The notes: generated from the letters alone by a model not told the origin. 64,000 nucleotides of DNA from Acidocella sp. (GCA_026224875.1 JAMFRU010000058.1:47390-111389); one strand, 5' to 3'; counted from the first letter of the stretch, positions 47,271 to 57,363 are shown. Numbers and translations: made by a program.

Positions 47271-47908
47271 CGGAACCGGATTTTGCAGCATCTGAATTTT
47301 TTCCGGCACTCGTGGAATTGTTGCGTTGGCGGCGAGATGTGCGGCGGTTTCTGCCGGATGCGATTGCGGACGAAGAGCTGCTGGATTTGTTGCGGGTGGC
47401 GCAGCTGGCGCCCTCGGTGGGATTGAGCCAGCCCTGGCGTTTTGTGCGTGTGCGGGGTGAAGCGGCGCGGGCAGCGGTACGGGAGAATTTTGCGCGGTGC
47501 AATGCGGCGGCACTTGCGGGGTATGAAGGTGAGGACGCGGCGGTTTACGCCGGATTAAAATTATCCGGGCTGAATGATGCGCCGGTGCAGCTTGCCGTGT
47601 TTTGCGAGACCAATGGCGAGGCCGGACGCGGGCTGGGGCGGCGGACCATGCCGGAGATGGCTGAGTATTCCGTGGTGGCGGCAGTGCATACGCTCTGGCT
47701 TGCGGCGCGGGCCAAGGGCATCGGCATGGGCTGGGTTTCGATACTGGAACCGGAGGGCGTTACAGCCGCGCTCAGCGTGCCGGAGGGCTGGCGGCTGGTG
47801 GCGTATCTATGTCTTGGCCGGCCGGTGGAGGTGCATGTGGACCCGGAGCTGGACCGGGCGGGGTGGGAGAGGCGCACGCCGCTGGAAGATGTGTTTTTGG
47901 AGCGCTAA
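47267..47908 (+). CDS. bluB: 5,6-dimethylbenzimidazole synthase BluB
   Basis: LLRWRRDVRRFLPDAIADEELLDLLRVAQLAPSVGLSQPWRFVRV; GMGWVSILEPEGVTAALSVPEGWRLVAYLCLGRP. Confidence 0.94.
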   Translation: MTEPDFAASEFFPALVELLRWRRDVRRFLPDAIADEELLDLLRVAQLAPSVGLSQPWRFVRVRGEAARAAVRENFARCNAAALAGYEGEDAAVYAGLKLSGLNDAPVQLAVFCETNGEAGRGLGRRTMPEMAEYSVVAAVHTLWLAARAKGIGMGWVSILEPEGVTAALSVPEGWRLVAYLCLGRPVEVHVDPELDRAGWERRTPLEDVFLER

Positions 47909-48399
47909 AGGTCCAGGGTGAATAGCGCGCCTTGCCCGGCCTCGCGGCCACGGCCGATGGCGGCGATGGCGGCACTCATGCGTCCGTTGCGGTTTAGCAG
48001 CGTATCGGCGAGGGCGATCATTAAGGGGTTGGGTGTGGCTTCCGGTGCGGTATCGCGGAGTTGTTGGGCGAGGGCGGCTTCCGTGCCGGGGGCGCTGCGT
48101 TGGCAGGCGATGATGTAGGCGGCGGCGGTGGAGCGGCTGATCCCGGCCCAGCAATGAGCCAGGAACGAGGCCTCGCCGGACCAGTTTTTGGCGAAATCTA
48201 TCAGCGTTTCTATGTCCGTCGAGCTGGCTGTGGTTAGTCCTTTTGCCGGCGCGTTGATGTCGTTGAAGCGCAGGATGAGGTGGTTTGCGGCGGGGCACAC
48301 GGGTGGTGCGGCGTCCGGAGAAATCAGGCTCAGTACGTGCGAGGGTTGCGCCGCTAAGGCATTATCCAGATCGGCGAGTGGGCAGACGATCAGTTTCAA
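47905..48399 (-). CDS. Tyrosine/dual-specificity phosphatase-like protein
   Basis: Catalytic loop HCWAGISRSTAAAYI (CX5R); TTG start overlaps the upstream cobS stop by 4 bp. Confidence 0.8.
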   Translation of the reverse strand: MKLIVCPLADLDNALAAQPSHVLSLISPDAAPPVCPAANHLILRFNDINAPAKGLTTASSTDIETLIDFAKNWSGEASFLAHCWAGISRSTAAAYIIACQRSAPGTEAALAQQLRDTAPEATPNPLMIALADTLLNRNGRMSAAIAAIGRGREAGQGALFTLDL

Positions 48400-49160
48400 T
48401 AGGCAATTCCGAAATGTGCTGCGCAGCCCAACAGGAAACCGGCTTCACATAATTGTTCGACAGCCCCCAGAACATCGCCGCGCTGGCCGCCGATGAGTTT
48501 TTTGGCGAGGCGCGCCATGGCCCAGGTGATGGCGGCGCAGAGTATTAAAGCGAGCAGAATGTTTGTAGGGCGTAGCAGGAGCAATGGCCAAGCGGCGAGT
48601 AATAATGCAGTGCACGTTTCTACGCGTGTTGGCGGTTGGTCGTGGGTACTGAGTTTGGCCGAGGCGGGATCGCCGGCATAGGGTAATGTGTGCATGATTG
48701 TTACGGCTGCGGCGCGGGCCACACCATGTGCGGCGATGAGGCTGCAGGCGGCGAGCCAGGGGGATAAAATGGCGAGGCAGCTGAGCTTTAGAAGGGTACA
48801 GAAACCGAGCGCCAGTATGCCATAAGTGCCGATGCTGCTGTCCTTCATGATTGCCAGGCGCTGGGTGGGATTGTGCCCGCCGCCAAACCCGTCGGCGGTG
48901 TCTGCCAGGCCATCTTCATGCAGCGCGCCGGTGAGAAAGGTTGCCGTGAGAAGGGCGAGAGCGGCGGCAATCCACATGGCCCAGAAGTGAGCGGCGAGCA
49001 GCAACACCGCCGCCGCGAGCAAGCCGACGAACTGGCCCACCAGCGGGAAATAGCGCGCGCTGCGGTTAATCCAATCGGGGCGAAAATCCGGCTGGGCGGG
49101 CACTGGCAGGCGCGTTAAAAACTGCACGGCAAAGAGCAGCAGCGACAGTTGGCGGGACAT
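48396..49160 (-). CDS. cobS: Adenosylcobinamide-GDP ribazoletransferase CobS (cobV)
   Basis: LLFAVQFLTRLPVPAQPDF, TGALHEDGLADTADGFGGGHNPTQRLAIMKDSSIGTYGILALGF. Confidence 0.94.
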   Translation of the reverse strand: MSRQLSLLLFAVQFLTRLPVPAQPDFRPDWINRSARYFPLVGQFVGLLAAAVLLLAAHFWAMWIAAALALLTATFLTGALHEDGLADTADGFGGGHNPTQRLAIMKDSSIGTYGILALGFCTLLKLSCLAILSPWLAACSLIAAHGVARAAAVTIMHTLPYAGDPASAKLSTHDQPPTRVETCTALLLAAWPLLLLRPTNILLALILCAAITWAMARLAKKLIGGQRGDVLGAVEQLCEAGFLLGCAAHFGIAY

Positions 49161-49161
49161 G

Positions 49162-50193
49162 TTACAGTCGGCCGTTGAGAACATCGTCGAGGCTGGCGAT
49201 GTCGGTAAGGATGCGGGCGGCGGCACGCAATAGCGGCACGCAGAGCAACCCGCCGGTGCCTTCGCCCAGCCGCAAGTCGAGATCGAGGAGCGGGGTGGCA
49301 CCGATGGAGTCTAGCATCAGCCGGTGGCCGGCTTCGGCTGAGCAATGCGCGAAGATGCAGTAGGGCTGCACCTCGGGAGCCAGGCGGATGGCGGCGAGGG
49401 CTGCGGCGGTGGCAATAAAACCGTCCACCAACACCGCGGTTTTGGCCTGGGCGGCGCCGAGCACGGCACCGGCCATCATGGCGATTTCGAAGCCGCCGAA
49501 TTCGGCCAGCACGTCCAGAGGTGCGGTTGCGGTGGTGCGGGCGGCGGCGCGCTCCAGCGTGGCGCGTTTGCGCGCGAGGCCGGCGGCATCATGCCCGGTG
49601 CCGGCGCCAACACAGGCGGCGAGCGGGGCCGGGGAGAGGCGGTGCATGAGCAAAGCGGCGGAAGCGGTATTGCCTATGCCCATTTCACCCAGGGCAATGA
49701 CATCGAACCCTTCCGCTGCGGCGTTTTTCGCGATGGTAGCGCCGCGTGTAATGGCTTCTTCGCATTGAGCCAGTGTCATCGCCGGTTCGACGGCGGCGTT
49801 GCGCGTGCCCTGGGCAATTTTTTGGTCCAGCTGGCCCGGGTGCGGGGGGAGCTGTGCGGCGACACCGGCATCCACCACGCGGATTTCCGTGTCTGTGGCG
49901 CTGGCAAAAGCATTGGCACTGGCTTTTCCGGCCAAGAAGGTTTGCACCATGGCGACGGTGACGCTGGCTGGGTAGGCGGAAACGCCTTCCTGCGTCAGCC
50001 CGTGGTCACCGGCGAAGACGAGCAGGATGGCGCGTCGCAGTTGCGGGTCGAGGCGCTGTTGGATGAGACCGAGCTGCAAAGCGAGCGCTTCCATCCGGCC
50101 GAGTGAGCCAGGGGGTTTGGCGAGGCCGTCCAGTTTGGTGCGCAGGGCGGGTTCCAGAGTGCGGTCGATGGCGGGGATGGCGAATTGGGTCAT
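49162..50193 (-). CDS. cobT: Nicotinate-nucleotide-dimethylbenzimidazole phosphoribosyltransferase
   Basis: KLDGLAKPPGSLGRMEALA, VFAGDHGLTQEGVSAYPASVTVAMVQ, ALGEMGIGNTASAALLMHRL, LRLGEGTGGLLCVPLL. Confidence 0.96.
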   Translation of the reverse strand: MTQFAIPAIDRTLEPALRTKLDGLAKPPGSLGRMEALALQLGLIQQRLDPQLRRAILLVFAGDHGLTQEGVSAYPASVTVAMVQTFLAGKASANAFASATDTEIRVVDAGVAAQLPPHPGQLDQKIAQGTRNAAVEPAMTLAQCEEAITRGATIAKNAAAEGFDVIALGEMGIGNTASAALLMHRLSPAPLAACVGAGTGHDAAGLARKRATLERAAARTTATAPLDVLAEFGGFEIAMMAGAVLGAAQAKTAVLVDGFIATAAALAAIRLAPEVQPYCIFAHCSAEAGHRLMLDSIGATPLLDLDLRLGEGTGGLLCVPLLRAAARILTDIASLDDVLNGRL

Positions 50194-51671
50194 GCAAAAC
50201 TCCGGGAAAATGCGGCGGGCAGGCCGGCGAGCTCTGCCAGGCCCGGGATGTCGAAGGATTTGGCCAGGGCTGCGGCGATTTCGTCCAGAGCTGCGTCCAC
50301 GACGGTGCTGTGGTCGGTAGCGTTGGCGGTTGCATCTAGGGATTTTAGAATCGCGGCGCGAACGCTGCCTTGCTGGAACAGGCCGTGGATGTAGCAGCCG
50401 GCGATGCGGCCGTTGGCGGAGATGGCACCTTGCGGGCCGGCGGTTGTGTGCAGGAAAGGGCGTGACGTGTCCGGCCCGGTGGTGCGGCCGACGTGGATTT
50501 CATAGCCCACGAAAGCGGCGTGTTCCGCGGTGAGGTGGCCTTGCGTGGGGGTGAGGATTTTTTCGCCGGTGAGGGTGGTTTCGACATCGAGCAGGCCAAG
50601 GCCGGGGGCTTCGCCGGGCGGGCCTTCGATGCCGTCGGGGTCGATGACACGGCGGCCGAGCATCTGGTAGCCGCCGCATAGGCCAAGCACACGGCCGCCA
50701 CGGCGGATATGGGCGGCGAGGTCGATGTCCCAGCCTTCGGCGCGGAACATGGCGAGGTCCGCGATGGTGGATTTGCTGCCGGGCAGGATGATGAGGTCCG
50801 CATCGCCGGGGAGGGCGGTGCCGGGTTGGATGAAGGTGAAGTCCACGGCGGGCTCGTGCTGGAGCGGGTCGAAATCGTCGAAATTGGCGATACGGGAGAG
50901 GCGGGGGACCACTATTTTCACGAGCCCGCCAAGGCCGGGTTGGGGCTTATCGAGCGCCACCGCGTCTTCGGCAGGCAAGCGGCGGGCGGCGGGCAGGAAC
51001 GGGGCCATGCCGTAATCGCGCCAGCCGGTGCGGAGAGAAATTTCTTCGCGGCCGGTGGCGAAGAGGGCCGGGTCGCCGCGGAATTTGTTGATGAGAAAAC
51101 CCTTGATCATGGCGCGGTCGCCTTCCTCCAGCACGGTATGCGCGCCGACCAAAGCGGCGATGACATGGCCGCGGTCGATGTCGCCGGTGAGGATGACGGG
51201 GACACCCGCCGCGCGAGCGAAGCCCATGTTGGCGATGTCGCCTTTGCGGAGGTTGATTTCGGCAGGGCTGCCCGCACCTTCCACCAGCACTAGGTCGCAT
51301 TCGGCTTCGAGTTTGCGGAAACTCTCTAGGCAGATATCAAGCAGCAGGGCCTTGCGCTGCTGGTAGTTGGCGGCACTCCAGCTGCCGTGCATCTGGCCGC
51401 GTACGATGAGCTGGGCGCCGGTCTCGCTTTGCGGTTTCAGCAGCACGGGGTTCATGTGTACGCTGGCTTGTGTGCGGCAGGCGAGCGCCTGCAGGGCCTG
51501 GGCGCGGCCGATCTCGCCGCCATCGGCGGTTACGGCGGCATTGTTGGACATGTTCTGGGATTTGAACGGGCGCACGGTGAGGCCGTGGTTGGTGAAAAGG
51601 CGGCACAGCCCGGCAACCAGCATGGATTTGCCGACATCGGAGCCGCAGCCTTGGATCATCAAAGCCGCCAT
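50190..51671 (-). CDS. cobQ: Cobyric acid synthase CobQ
   Basis: ALMIQGCGSDVGKSMLVAGLCRLF, FKSQNMSNNA, LIILPGSKSTIADLAMFR, GLCGGYQMLGRRV. Confidence 0.96.
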   Translation of the reverse strand: MAALMIQGCGSDVGKSMLVAGLCRLFTNHGLTVRPFKSQNMSNNAAVTADGGEIGRAQALQALACRTQASVHMNPVLLKPQSETGAQLIVRGQMHGSWSAANYQQRKALLLDICLESFRKLEAECDLVLVEGAGSPAEINLRKGDIANMGFARAAGVPVILTGDIDRGHVIAALVGAHTVLEEGDRAMIKGFLINKFRGDPALFATGREEISLRTGWRDYGMAPFLPAARRLPAEDAVALDKPQPGLGGLVKIVVPRLSRIANFDDFDPLQHEPAVDFTFIQPGTALPGDADLIILPGSKSTIADLAMFRAEGWDIDLAAHIRRGGRVLGLCGGYQMLGRRVIDPDGIEGPPGEAPGLGLLDVETTLTGEKILTPTQGHLTAEHAAFVGYEIHVGRTTGPDTSRPFLHTTAGPQGAISANGRIAGCYIHGLFQQGSVRAAILKSLDATANATDHSTVVDAALDEIAAALAKSFDIPGLAELAGLPAAFSRSFA

Positions 51672-52612
51672 GCGAGCGCTCCTGCGGCGGCCAGGGCCCA
51701 GAGCAGGACACAGGCGATGAGGTAGATGCGTAAGCCCCGGCCGAGTTCGGTCGTGCCCGGGGCGGCGCCGTCGCCGAACCAGGGGCGGGGGTAGGATTGG
51801 CCGTCGTAGGTTGTTGGGCCGCCGAGACGGATTTTTAATCCCCCGGCTAAGGCTGCTTCCGGCCAGCCGGCGTTGGGGGAGGCGTGGTGTTTTGCGTCGC
51901 GCAGCATGATGAGCCAGCCGCCGCCGGCTGCCAGTGCGAGCAGCGCGCCGGAAAGCCGGGCGGGGATGAGGTTGGCGAGATCGTCCGTGCGGGCGGCGGC
52001 CCAGCCGAAAGCGAGGAAGCGCGGATCGCGATGGCCGATGATACTGTCGGCGGTGTTGATGATTTTGTACGCGAACAGCCCGGCCAGCCCGGTGAAAAAC
52101 AGCCAGAAGGCGGGGGCGACGATGCCGTCGCAGAAACTCTCGGCCAGGCTTTCCAGCGCTGCGACGGCGACGCCGTGCTCATCCAGCGTTGCGGTGTCGC
52201 GCCCGACGATATGGCTGACGGTTTTGCGGGCGGCAGGCAGGTCGCCCGCCTGTAAGGCCGTGTGGACGGCGGCGACATGGATGTAGAGGCTGCGCTGGGC
52301 GAGGCCGATTGTGGCGACGAAGACGGTGGCGAGCGCTGCCCAAATGTTTCTGCGCCCCCAGGCATCGATGAGGCAGCCGAGTAGTGCGGCACAGCTTGCA
52401 ACAAGCAAGAGCGCCGCCACGCCGGAGAGGCGGCGGCGTGCCGCAGTCAACTCCGGATGGTTCCAGCGTTCCTCAAGCGCGTTTATGGCGTGCCCGGCCC
52501 AGACGACGGGATGCGGGACGAGGCGATGCAGCCGGTCCGGATAACCAATAGCCGCTTCCAGCATAAGGGCTGCCAGGGCCCGCCAGGCGTCAAATTCCGG
52601 AGCAAGACTCAA
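51659..52612 (-). CDS. cobD: Adenosylcobinamide-phosphate synthase (CobD/CbiB)
   Basis: AAIGYPDRLHRLVPHPVVWAGHAINALE, YKIINTADSIIGHRDPRFLAFGWAAARTDDLANLIPARL. Confidence 0.94.
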   Translation of the reverse strand: MSLAPEFDAWRALAALMLEAAIGYPDRLHRLVPHPVVWAGHAINALEERWNHPELTAARRRLSGVAALLLVASCAALLGCLIDAWGRRNIWAALATVFVATIGLAQRSLYIHVAAVHTALQAGDLPAARKTVSHIVGRDTATLDEHGVAVAALESLAESFCDGIVAPAFWLFFTGLAGLFAYKIINTADSIIGHRDPRFLAFGWAAARTDDLANLIPARLSGALLALAAGGGWLIMLRDAKHHASPNAGWPEAALAGGLKIRLGGPTTYDGQSYPRPWFGDGAAPGTTELGRGLRIYLIACVLLWALAAAGALAWRL

Positions 52613-53226
52613 AAATCGACACCGCGCTGGGCTTTGATGCCTTGCTGGAACGGGTGTTTGATCATTGTCATCTCGGTTACCAGCTCGGCGATTTCCAATA
52701 GCTCCGGTTTGGCGTCGCGGCCGGTGACGCAGATGTGCTTGTCGCGCGGGCGGTCTTTTAAAGCCGCCACAACGGTTGCTAGGTCGAGATAATCATAGCG
52801 CAGGGCGACATTCAGTTCGTCCAGTAGTACAAAATCGAGCTCCGGATCGGCGATCATCTCCAGGGATTTTTGCCAGGCGGCTTGTGCGGCGGCAACATCG
52901 CGGGCGCGGTCCTGGGTGTCCCAGGTAAAGCCCTCGCCCATGATTTCCAGCCGCACCTGATCGGGGAAACGCGCGAAAAAACGGCGCTCGCCGGTGATCC
53001 ATTTGCCTTTGATGTACTGCACGATGCCGACGCGCTGGCCCCAGCCCAAAGCGCGGGCGACCATGCCGAAACCGGCGGTGGATTTACCCTTGCCGGCACC
53101 GGTGTGGACGAGCAACAGGCCCTCTGTCCGGGTCTTACTCTGCATCATCACATCGCGCTCGGCTTTTACCGCTTTGCGTTCCTCGGCATGTAGGCGGTTG
53201 CGTTCGGTCTCGGTATCTTCGGTCAT
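52609..53226 (-). CDS. cobO: Cob(I)yrinic acid a,c-diamide adenosyltransferase CobO
   Basis: LLLVHTGAGKGKSTAGFGMVARALGWGQRVGIVQYIKGKW; DFVLLDELNVALRYDYLDL; RPRDKHICVTGRDA. Confidence 0.95.
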   Translation of the reverse strand: MTEDTETERNRLHAEERKAVKAERDVMMQSKTRTEGLLLVHTGAGKGKSTAGFGMVARALGWGQRVGIVQYIKGKWITGERRFFARFPDQVRLEIMGEGFTWDTQDRARDVAAAQAAWQKSLEMIADPELDFVLLDELNVALRYDYLDLATVVAALKDRPRDKHICVTGRDAKPELLEIAELVTEMTMIKHPFQQGIKAQRGVDF

Positions 53227-54233
53227 GCGATCCCCTGTTGCAGTGCCGCTTGCAGGCGGGACCATGCAGCCTCGTTGCCCGGCAGGCCGAAGCGCAGCCA
53301 GTTTGGCTCCTGGGCGAATGGGCGGATGAGCAGGCCGTTTCTGGCCAGATGTGTAAACCATTTTGCGGCGTTCGGCGTGCTGGCGAGCCGGAACAGGCTG
53401 GTGCCGCCTACCAGTTTTAGTCCGGCGCTGACGAGCATTGCATCCAGCCGGCCGGCATCCTGTTGCAGGCGCGTGCGGGTGTCGCGGATCCATTCCGGTG
53501 CGGTGTAGGCATGTGTTCCGGCGGCCAGGGCCTCGGCGGAGACGGGCCAGTCGCCGAAGGCAGCGCGGACTCCGGCTATGATGCCGGGGCCGGCGATGAC
53601 GAAACCGAGCCGCACGCCCGCCAGGCCGAAGAATTTGCCGAATGAACGCAGGACGATCAGCCGGTCATGCGCCTGGGGCGCGACGCTGAGTTCCGGTGTG
53701 ATATCACCAAAGGATTCATCGACGATGAGCAGGCGGGTGCGGGCCAAGCCGGTCAGCACGTCAGGTGGCGTTTCTCGTCCGTCCGGGTTGTTGGGGTTGA
53801 CGATGACCAGCGCACTGGTTGCGGGCAGGGCTTCCAGCGCGGCGGCGGTGTGGACAATACGGCCGGCGGCACCCCAAGCCTCTGCATGCCCGCCGTAGGT
53901 GGGGGAGAGGATGCCGACATCTGGCGCCCCGGTGAGGCGCGGCAGCAGGCGCAGGCCGAATTCAGCGCCTGGAATGGCCGCAATCCGGGCCGGGTCCACG
54001 CCGAAATAGGCGGCGGCGGTGGCTTCCAGGGCGGCCGTCTCCTGCGGGTCCGGCAGGCGTTGCAAAGCGGCGAAATCGGCGCGCGGGCCGGTCCAGCCAT
54101 GCGGGTTGATGCCGGTGGAGAGGTCGATCCAGGGCAGGGGGGCGTGAGGAAAGGACGCGGCGGCCTCGCCCATGCGCCCGCCATGGCGGAAATAGCCGGG
54201 CGCGTTCATCCGCCGTATCTCACTGTCGTGCAA
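53223..54233 (-). CDS. cobC: Threonine-phosphate decarboxylase CobC
   Basis: HGGRMGEAAASFPHAPLPWIDLSTGINPHGW; PLP Lys region VLRSFGKFFGLAGVRLGFVIA. Confidence 0.92.
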   Translation of the reverse strand: MHDSEIRRMNAPGYFRHGGRMGEAAASFPHAPLPWIDLSTGINPHGWTGPRADFAALQRLPDPQETAALEATAAAYFGVDPARIAAIPGAEFGLRLLPRLTGAPDVGILSPTYGGHAEAWGAAGRIVHTAAALEALPATSALVIVNPNNPDGRETPPDVLTGLARTRLLIVDESFGDITPELSVAPQAHDRLIVLRSFGKFFGLAGVRLGFVIAGPGIIAGVRAAFGDWPVSAEALAAGTHAYTAPEWIRDTRTRLQQDAGRLDAMLVSAGLKLVGGTSLFRLASTPNAAKWFTHLARNGLLIRPFAQEPNWLRFGLPGNEAAWSRLQAALQQGIA

Positions 54234-54321
54234 CGCATCGCGATCTCCCGCCGTGAAGCGACGAACTATCGCTTATGGCGTGTAATGGGTAGAGGATGAC
54301 GAGGTCAATCTGGAGGCGCCT

Positions 54322-54831
54322 GTGGCGGTGACACTCGTGCTCGGCGGCGCACGCTCGGGCAAAAGCAGTTTTGCGCAGGCGCAGGCGGAAGCAGCCGGGC
54401 AGGGCGGCAGGCTGGTGATGATCGCGACCGGTCAGGCGCTGGATGAGGAGATGCGGCAGCGGATTGAGCAGCATCGGGCCGAACGGGGTGAGGCCTGGGT
54501 GACGGTGGAGGCGCCGGTTGATCTGCTGGCGGCACTTGGCGCGTTACGGCGGGGGGATGTGGCGGTGGTGGATTGCCTGACCCTGTGGCTGACCAATCTG
54601 ATGCTGGCGGATATGGATTTGGAAGCCGCAGCAGGTGCGCTGGTGGCGGCCGTACAGGCGATGCAAAACCCGCTTTGGCTGGTGTCCAACGAGGTGGGGC
54701 TCGGGATTGTGCCGGAAAACACCATGGCGCGGCGGTTTCGCGATGCGGCAGGGCGGCTGCACCGGCAATTGGCGGCGGTGGCGGATCATGTCGTGCTGGT
54801 GGTGGCGGGCCTGCCGGTGGTTGTGAAGTGA
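54322..54831 (+). CDS. cobP: Bifunctional adenosylcobinamide kinase/guanylyltransferase CobP (CobU)
   Basis: VTLVLGGARSGKSSFAQAQAEA, RAERGEAWVTVEAP, VDCLTLWLTNLM, LVSNEVGLGIVPENTMARRFRDAAGRLHR. Confidence 0.96.
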   Translation: MAVTLVLGGARSGKSSFAQAQAEAAGQGGRLVMIATGQALDEEMRQRIEQHRAERGEAWVTVEAPVDLLAALGALRRGDVAVVDCLTLWLTNLMLADMDLEAAAGALVAAVQAMQNPLWLVSNEVGLGIVPENTMARRFRDAAGRLHRQLAAVADHVVLVVAGLPVVVK

Positions 54832-54837
54832 GGCGGG

Positions 54838-56028
54838 TTACGCAGCGCGAGGCTTGGCGGGGCGTTTTATGAAAGCGGGGCGTTTTATGAAAACGGCCAC
54901 CATGCGCGCGAGAACGCCGGTCCAGGCCTTATCCACCCAGGCCAACGGCAAAGCGAACACCACAGTCAAAACCATGGTGACGACCCCCGCCACCAATACG
55001 GCGCCGGTTGTGCCCAGTGCCGCGGCCGTGCCTATAAAACTTGCGGCACCGGCGGAAAGCATAATCGGCACATGCACCAGATAAAGCGGGAATGATAACA
55101 GCCCCAGCCATACAGCCCATTTTTTCGAAAAGAGACGGCACAGAAAGGGATTGCCAAGGAGCACCATGATGATCAGTGCGGCGCTGACGTCCCAAACGAA
55201 ATGGGCGGTTTCGCCGGCGGGCATAAGCGCTTTTATCGGCGCGTGAATATGGTGGTTCTCAGCGCTGCTGAAGCAGAACAAATAAAGCCCGGCGATGATC
55301 GCGATTGCCGCCTGGATGTTGGAAAATTCAGGCATTCTGTTTTCGGCAAACAGCATCGCCAAGACCGTGCCCACCAGAAAATCGGAAAAATAGGTCATGG
55401 GAAAGGAGATGCCTACAGCGGCCATCGTGGCAGCTATGGCGGTGAGGCGCAGCGGCCAGCTTTTTAAAGCGAACAGCACGGGGGCGGCGATAAAAACGGC
55501 GAAACTGCCGAACAGCTCAATCCGCATGGTCCAAAGCGGTGAATCAAACTTTACGTCACCGTATAGAAATACCTCATACAGCCCGTTTCGCAGCGCGGCC
55601 AACCAGGAAATATCATGGCCATGCAGCGGCGCGTTAAAATGGCTGGCCATCCATGTATTGCCGGTGACCGCCGCTGCTTGTTCATAATAATCCTGGCTCA
55701 GCACGATCGTGGCCCAGGAGAACAGGCAGGCGATGGTGGTGAGGGCGGCGAGCCTCGGCCAGCGCTTCAGCAGCGAGGTAAGCACCCGCGCCATGCTGCG
55801 ATCCTTGCCAAACGGCAGGCTGAGAATAAAACCGGAGAGGACGAAAAACACCGATACAGCGGCGCCGCCGTTCAGCAGCCAGCGGTGCAATTGGTTCAAT
55901 ATATCCAGGCTGCCATGGTCGGGCGGCACCAGCCCGCGCACCATGTGGCCTAGCATCACGACCACGGCGGCGATGCCGCGCAGGCCTTCCAACGGCACCA
56001 GCCTGCTGGTCTTCTCTTCCCGCATCAT
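54838..56028 (-). CDS. Acyltransferase family 3 (OafA-like) membrane protein
   Basis: PLEGLRGIAAVVVMLGHMVRGLVP; FFVLSGFILSLPFGKDRS; multiple TM segments. Confidence 0.88.
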   Translation of the reverse strand: MMREEKTSRLVPLEGLRGIAAVVVMLGHMVRGLVPPDHGSLDILNQLHRWLLNGGAAVSVFFVLSGFILSLPFGKDRSMARVLTSLLKRWPRLAALTTIACLFSWATIVLSQDYYEQAAAVTGNTWMASHFNAPLHGHDISWLAALRNGLYEVFLYGDVKFDSPLWTMRIELFGSFAVFIAAPVLFALKSWPLRLTAIAATMAAVGISFPMTYFSDFLVGTVLAMLFAENRMPEFSNIQAAIAIIAGLYLFCFSSAENHHIHAPIKALMPAGETAHFVWDVSAALIIMVLLGNPFLCRLFSKKWAVWLGLLSFPLYLVHVPIMLSAGAASFIGTAAALGTTGAVLVAGVVTMVLTVVFALPLAWVDKAWTGVLARMVAVFIKRPAFIKRPAKPRAA

Positions 56029-56223
56029 GCTCGTTTATTAGCAGCTTGGTGCCTCCCGTATAGCTGCCTACCTCAACGAATGCGCCCAGCCCCTTGATGT
56101 CAATAAGTTAAAACTAAGCAAATATTCGTAAAATAGCTTCCCTATGGTAAAGCCATGCGGTTGCGAGCCCCGCCGAAGCACCATCTAACGTTATGCTGGG
56201 GCCAGCACCACAGGGAGACCCGT

Positions 56224-57363
56224 ATGACGACGTCCGATGATAACTCTGCATCCGCTGGCACCTGGCTGAGATCGGGTGAGTCGGCAATGACACCAGGCCA
56301 GAAATATGCCTGCCTGGTGGCCGTGCTGCTGTTGATCCTCGGCGCCTTGTTCACCTTGCGCGAGTTTCTGCCGGCGCTGACCTGGACGGTGATTTTCGCC
56401 ATCGCCCTTTGGCCGTTATTCCAGCGGCTGGCGCAGCGCTGGCCCGGCCACCGGAAAGCCCTGCTGCCTGGGCTGTTTGTGGTGGGCGTCACGATTATTT
56501 TCGTGCTGCCGATTATCGTCATCGCCGTGCCGCTGGCGGCCGACGCGCATGCTGCCCTGCAATGGTGGCAGCAGGTGCGGCAATCTGGCATCGCCCCGCC
56601 GGAATTGCTCATGCGCCTGCCGCATGGCGCGCAGCTTACGGCAATGTGGGAGCAGCAGCTGGGCCAGCCGGAGCAGATTTCCGTGCTCACCAAGGGTGCC
56701 ATCCACGGTGGCGGGGCCAAGGTGGCTGGGGTGATCGGCCGGGAAACCATCCATCGGCTGGTGCTGTTCGGCTTCATGCTGCTCGGCCTGTTCTTCTTCC
56801 TGCGCGGCTCCGAGGACGTGCTCAAACAGCTGAAAGTGGGCAGCCGCCGGGCTTTTGGCAGCGCCGGCGAAGATGTCGCCCAGCAGATTATCAGCTCCGT
56901 GCATGGTACGGTGAACGGGCTGGTTCTGGTCGGGCTGGGGGAGGGGCTGTTGCTGGGCCTGGCCTATCTGGCAGCGGGGGTGCCACACCCAACGTTATTC
57001 GGGTTGCTCACCGCGATTCTTGCCATGGTGCCATTTGGCGCGGCCGTGGCGATTATTGTGGCAACGCTGGCGCTGCTGGCACAGGGCAAGATCGTGGCCG
57101 GAATTATCATTCTCGTGCTGGGTATCGTGGTGACCTTTGTGGCTGATCATTTCATCCGGCCGGTGCTCATCGGTGGTGCGACCCGGCTGCCGTTTATATG
57201 GGTGCTGCTCGGCATATTGGGCGGTGTCACCGCCTGGGGGCTGGTTGGGCTGTTTGTCGGGCCGGCGATCATGGCGGCGCTGATTTTGATCTGGCGGGAA
57301 TGGATCGGCGCTGAGAAGGGGCCGATCAATCCGGAATCGTTTGAAATTGTTGACGAGATTTGA
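56224..57363 (+). CDS. AI-2E family transporter
   Basis: Multi-TM protein; PTLFGLLTAILAMVPFGAAVAIIVATLALL; VADHFIRPVLIGGATRLPFIWVLLGILGGVTAWGLVGLFVGPAIMA. Confidence 0.9.
   Translation: MTTSDDNSASAGTWLRSGESAMTPGQKYACLVAVLLLILGALFTLREFLPALTWTVIFAIALWPLFQRLAQRWPGHRKALLPGLFVVGVTIIFVLPIIVIAVPLAADAHAALQWWQQVRQSGIAPPELLMRLPHGAQLTAMWEQQLGQPEQISVLTKGAIHGGGAKVAGVIGRETIHRLVLFGFMLLGLFFFLRGSEDVLKQLKVGSRRAFGSAGEDVAQQIISSVHGTVNGLVLVGLGEGLLLGLAYLAAGVPHPTLFGLLTAILAMVPFGAAVAIIVATLALLAQGKIVAGIIILVLGIVVTFVADHFIRPVLIGGATRLPFIWVLLGILGGVTAWGLVGLFVGPAIMAALILIWREWIGAEKGPINPESFEIVDEI

Noticed and set aside
49345-50106. 253-aa plus-strand ORF opposite cobT
   Set aside because: Gly-rich shadow frame of a well-supported gene
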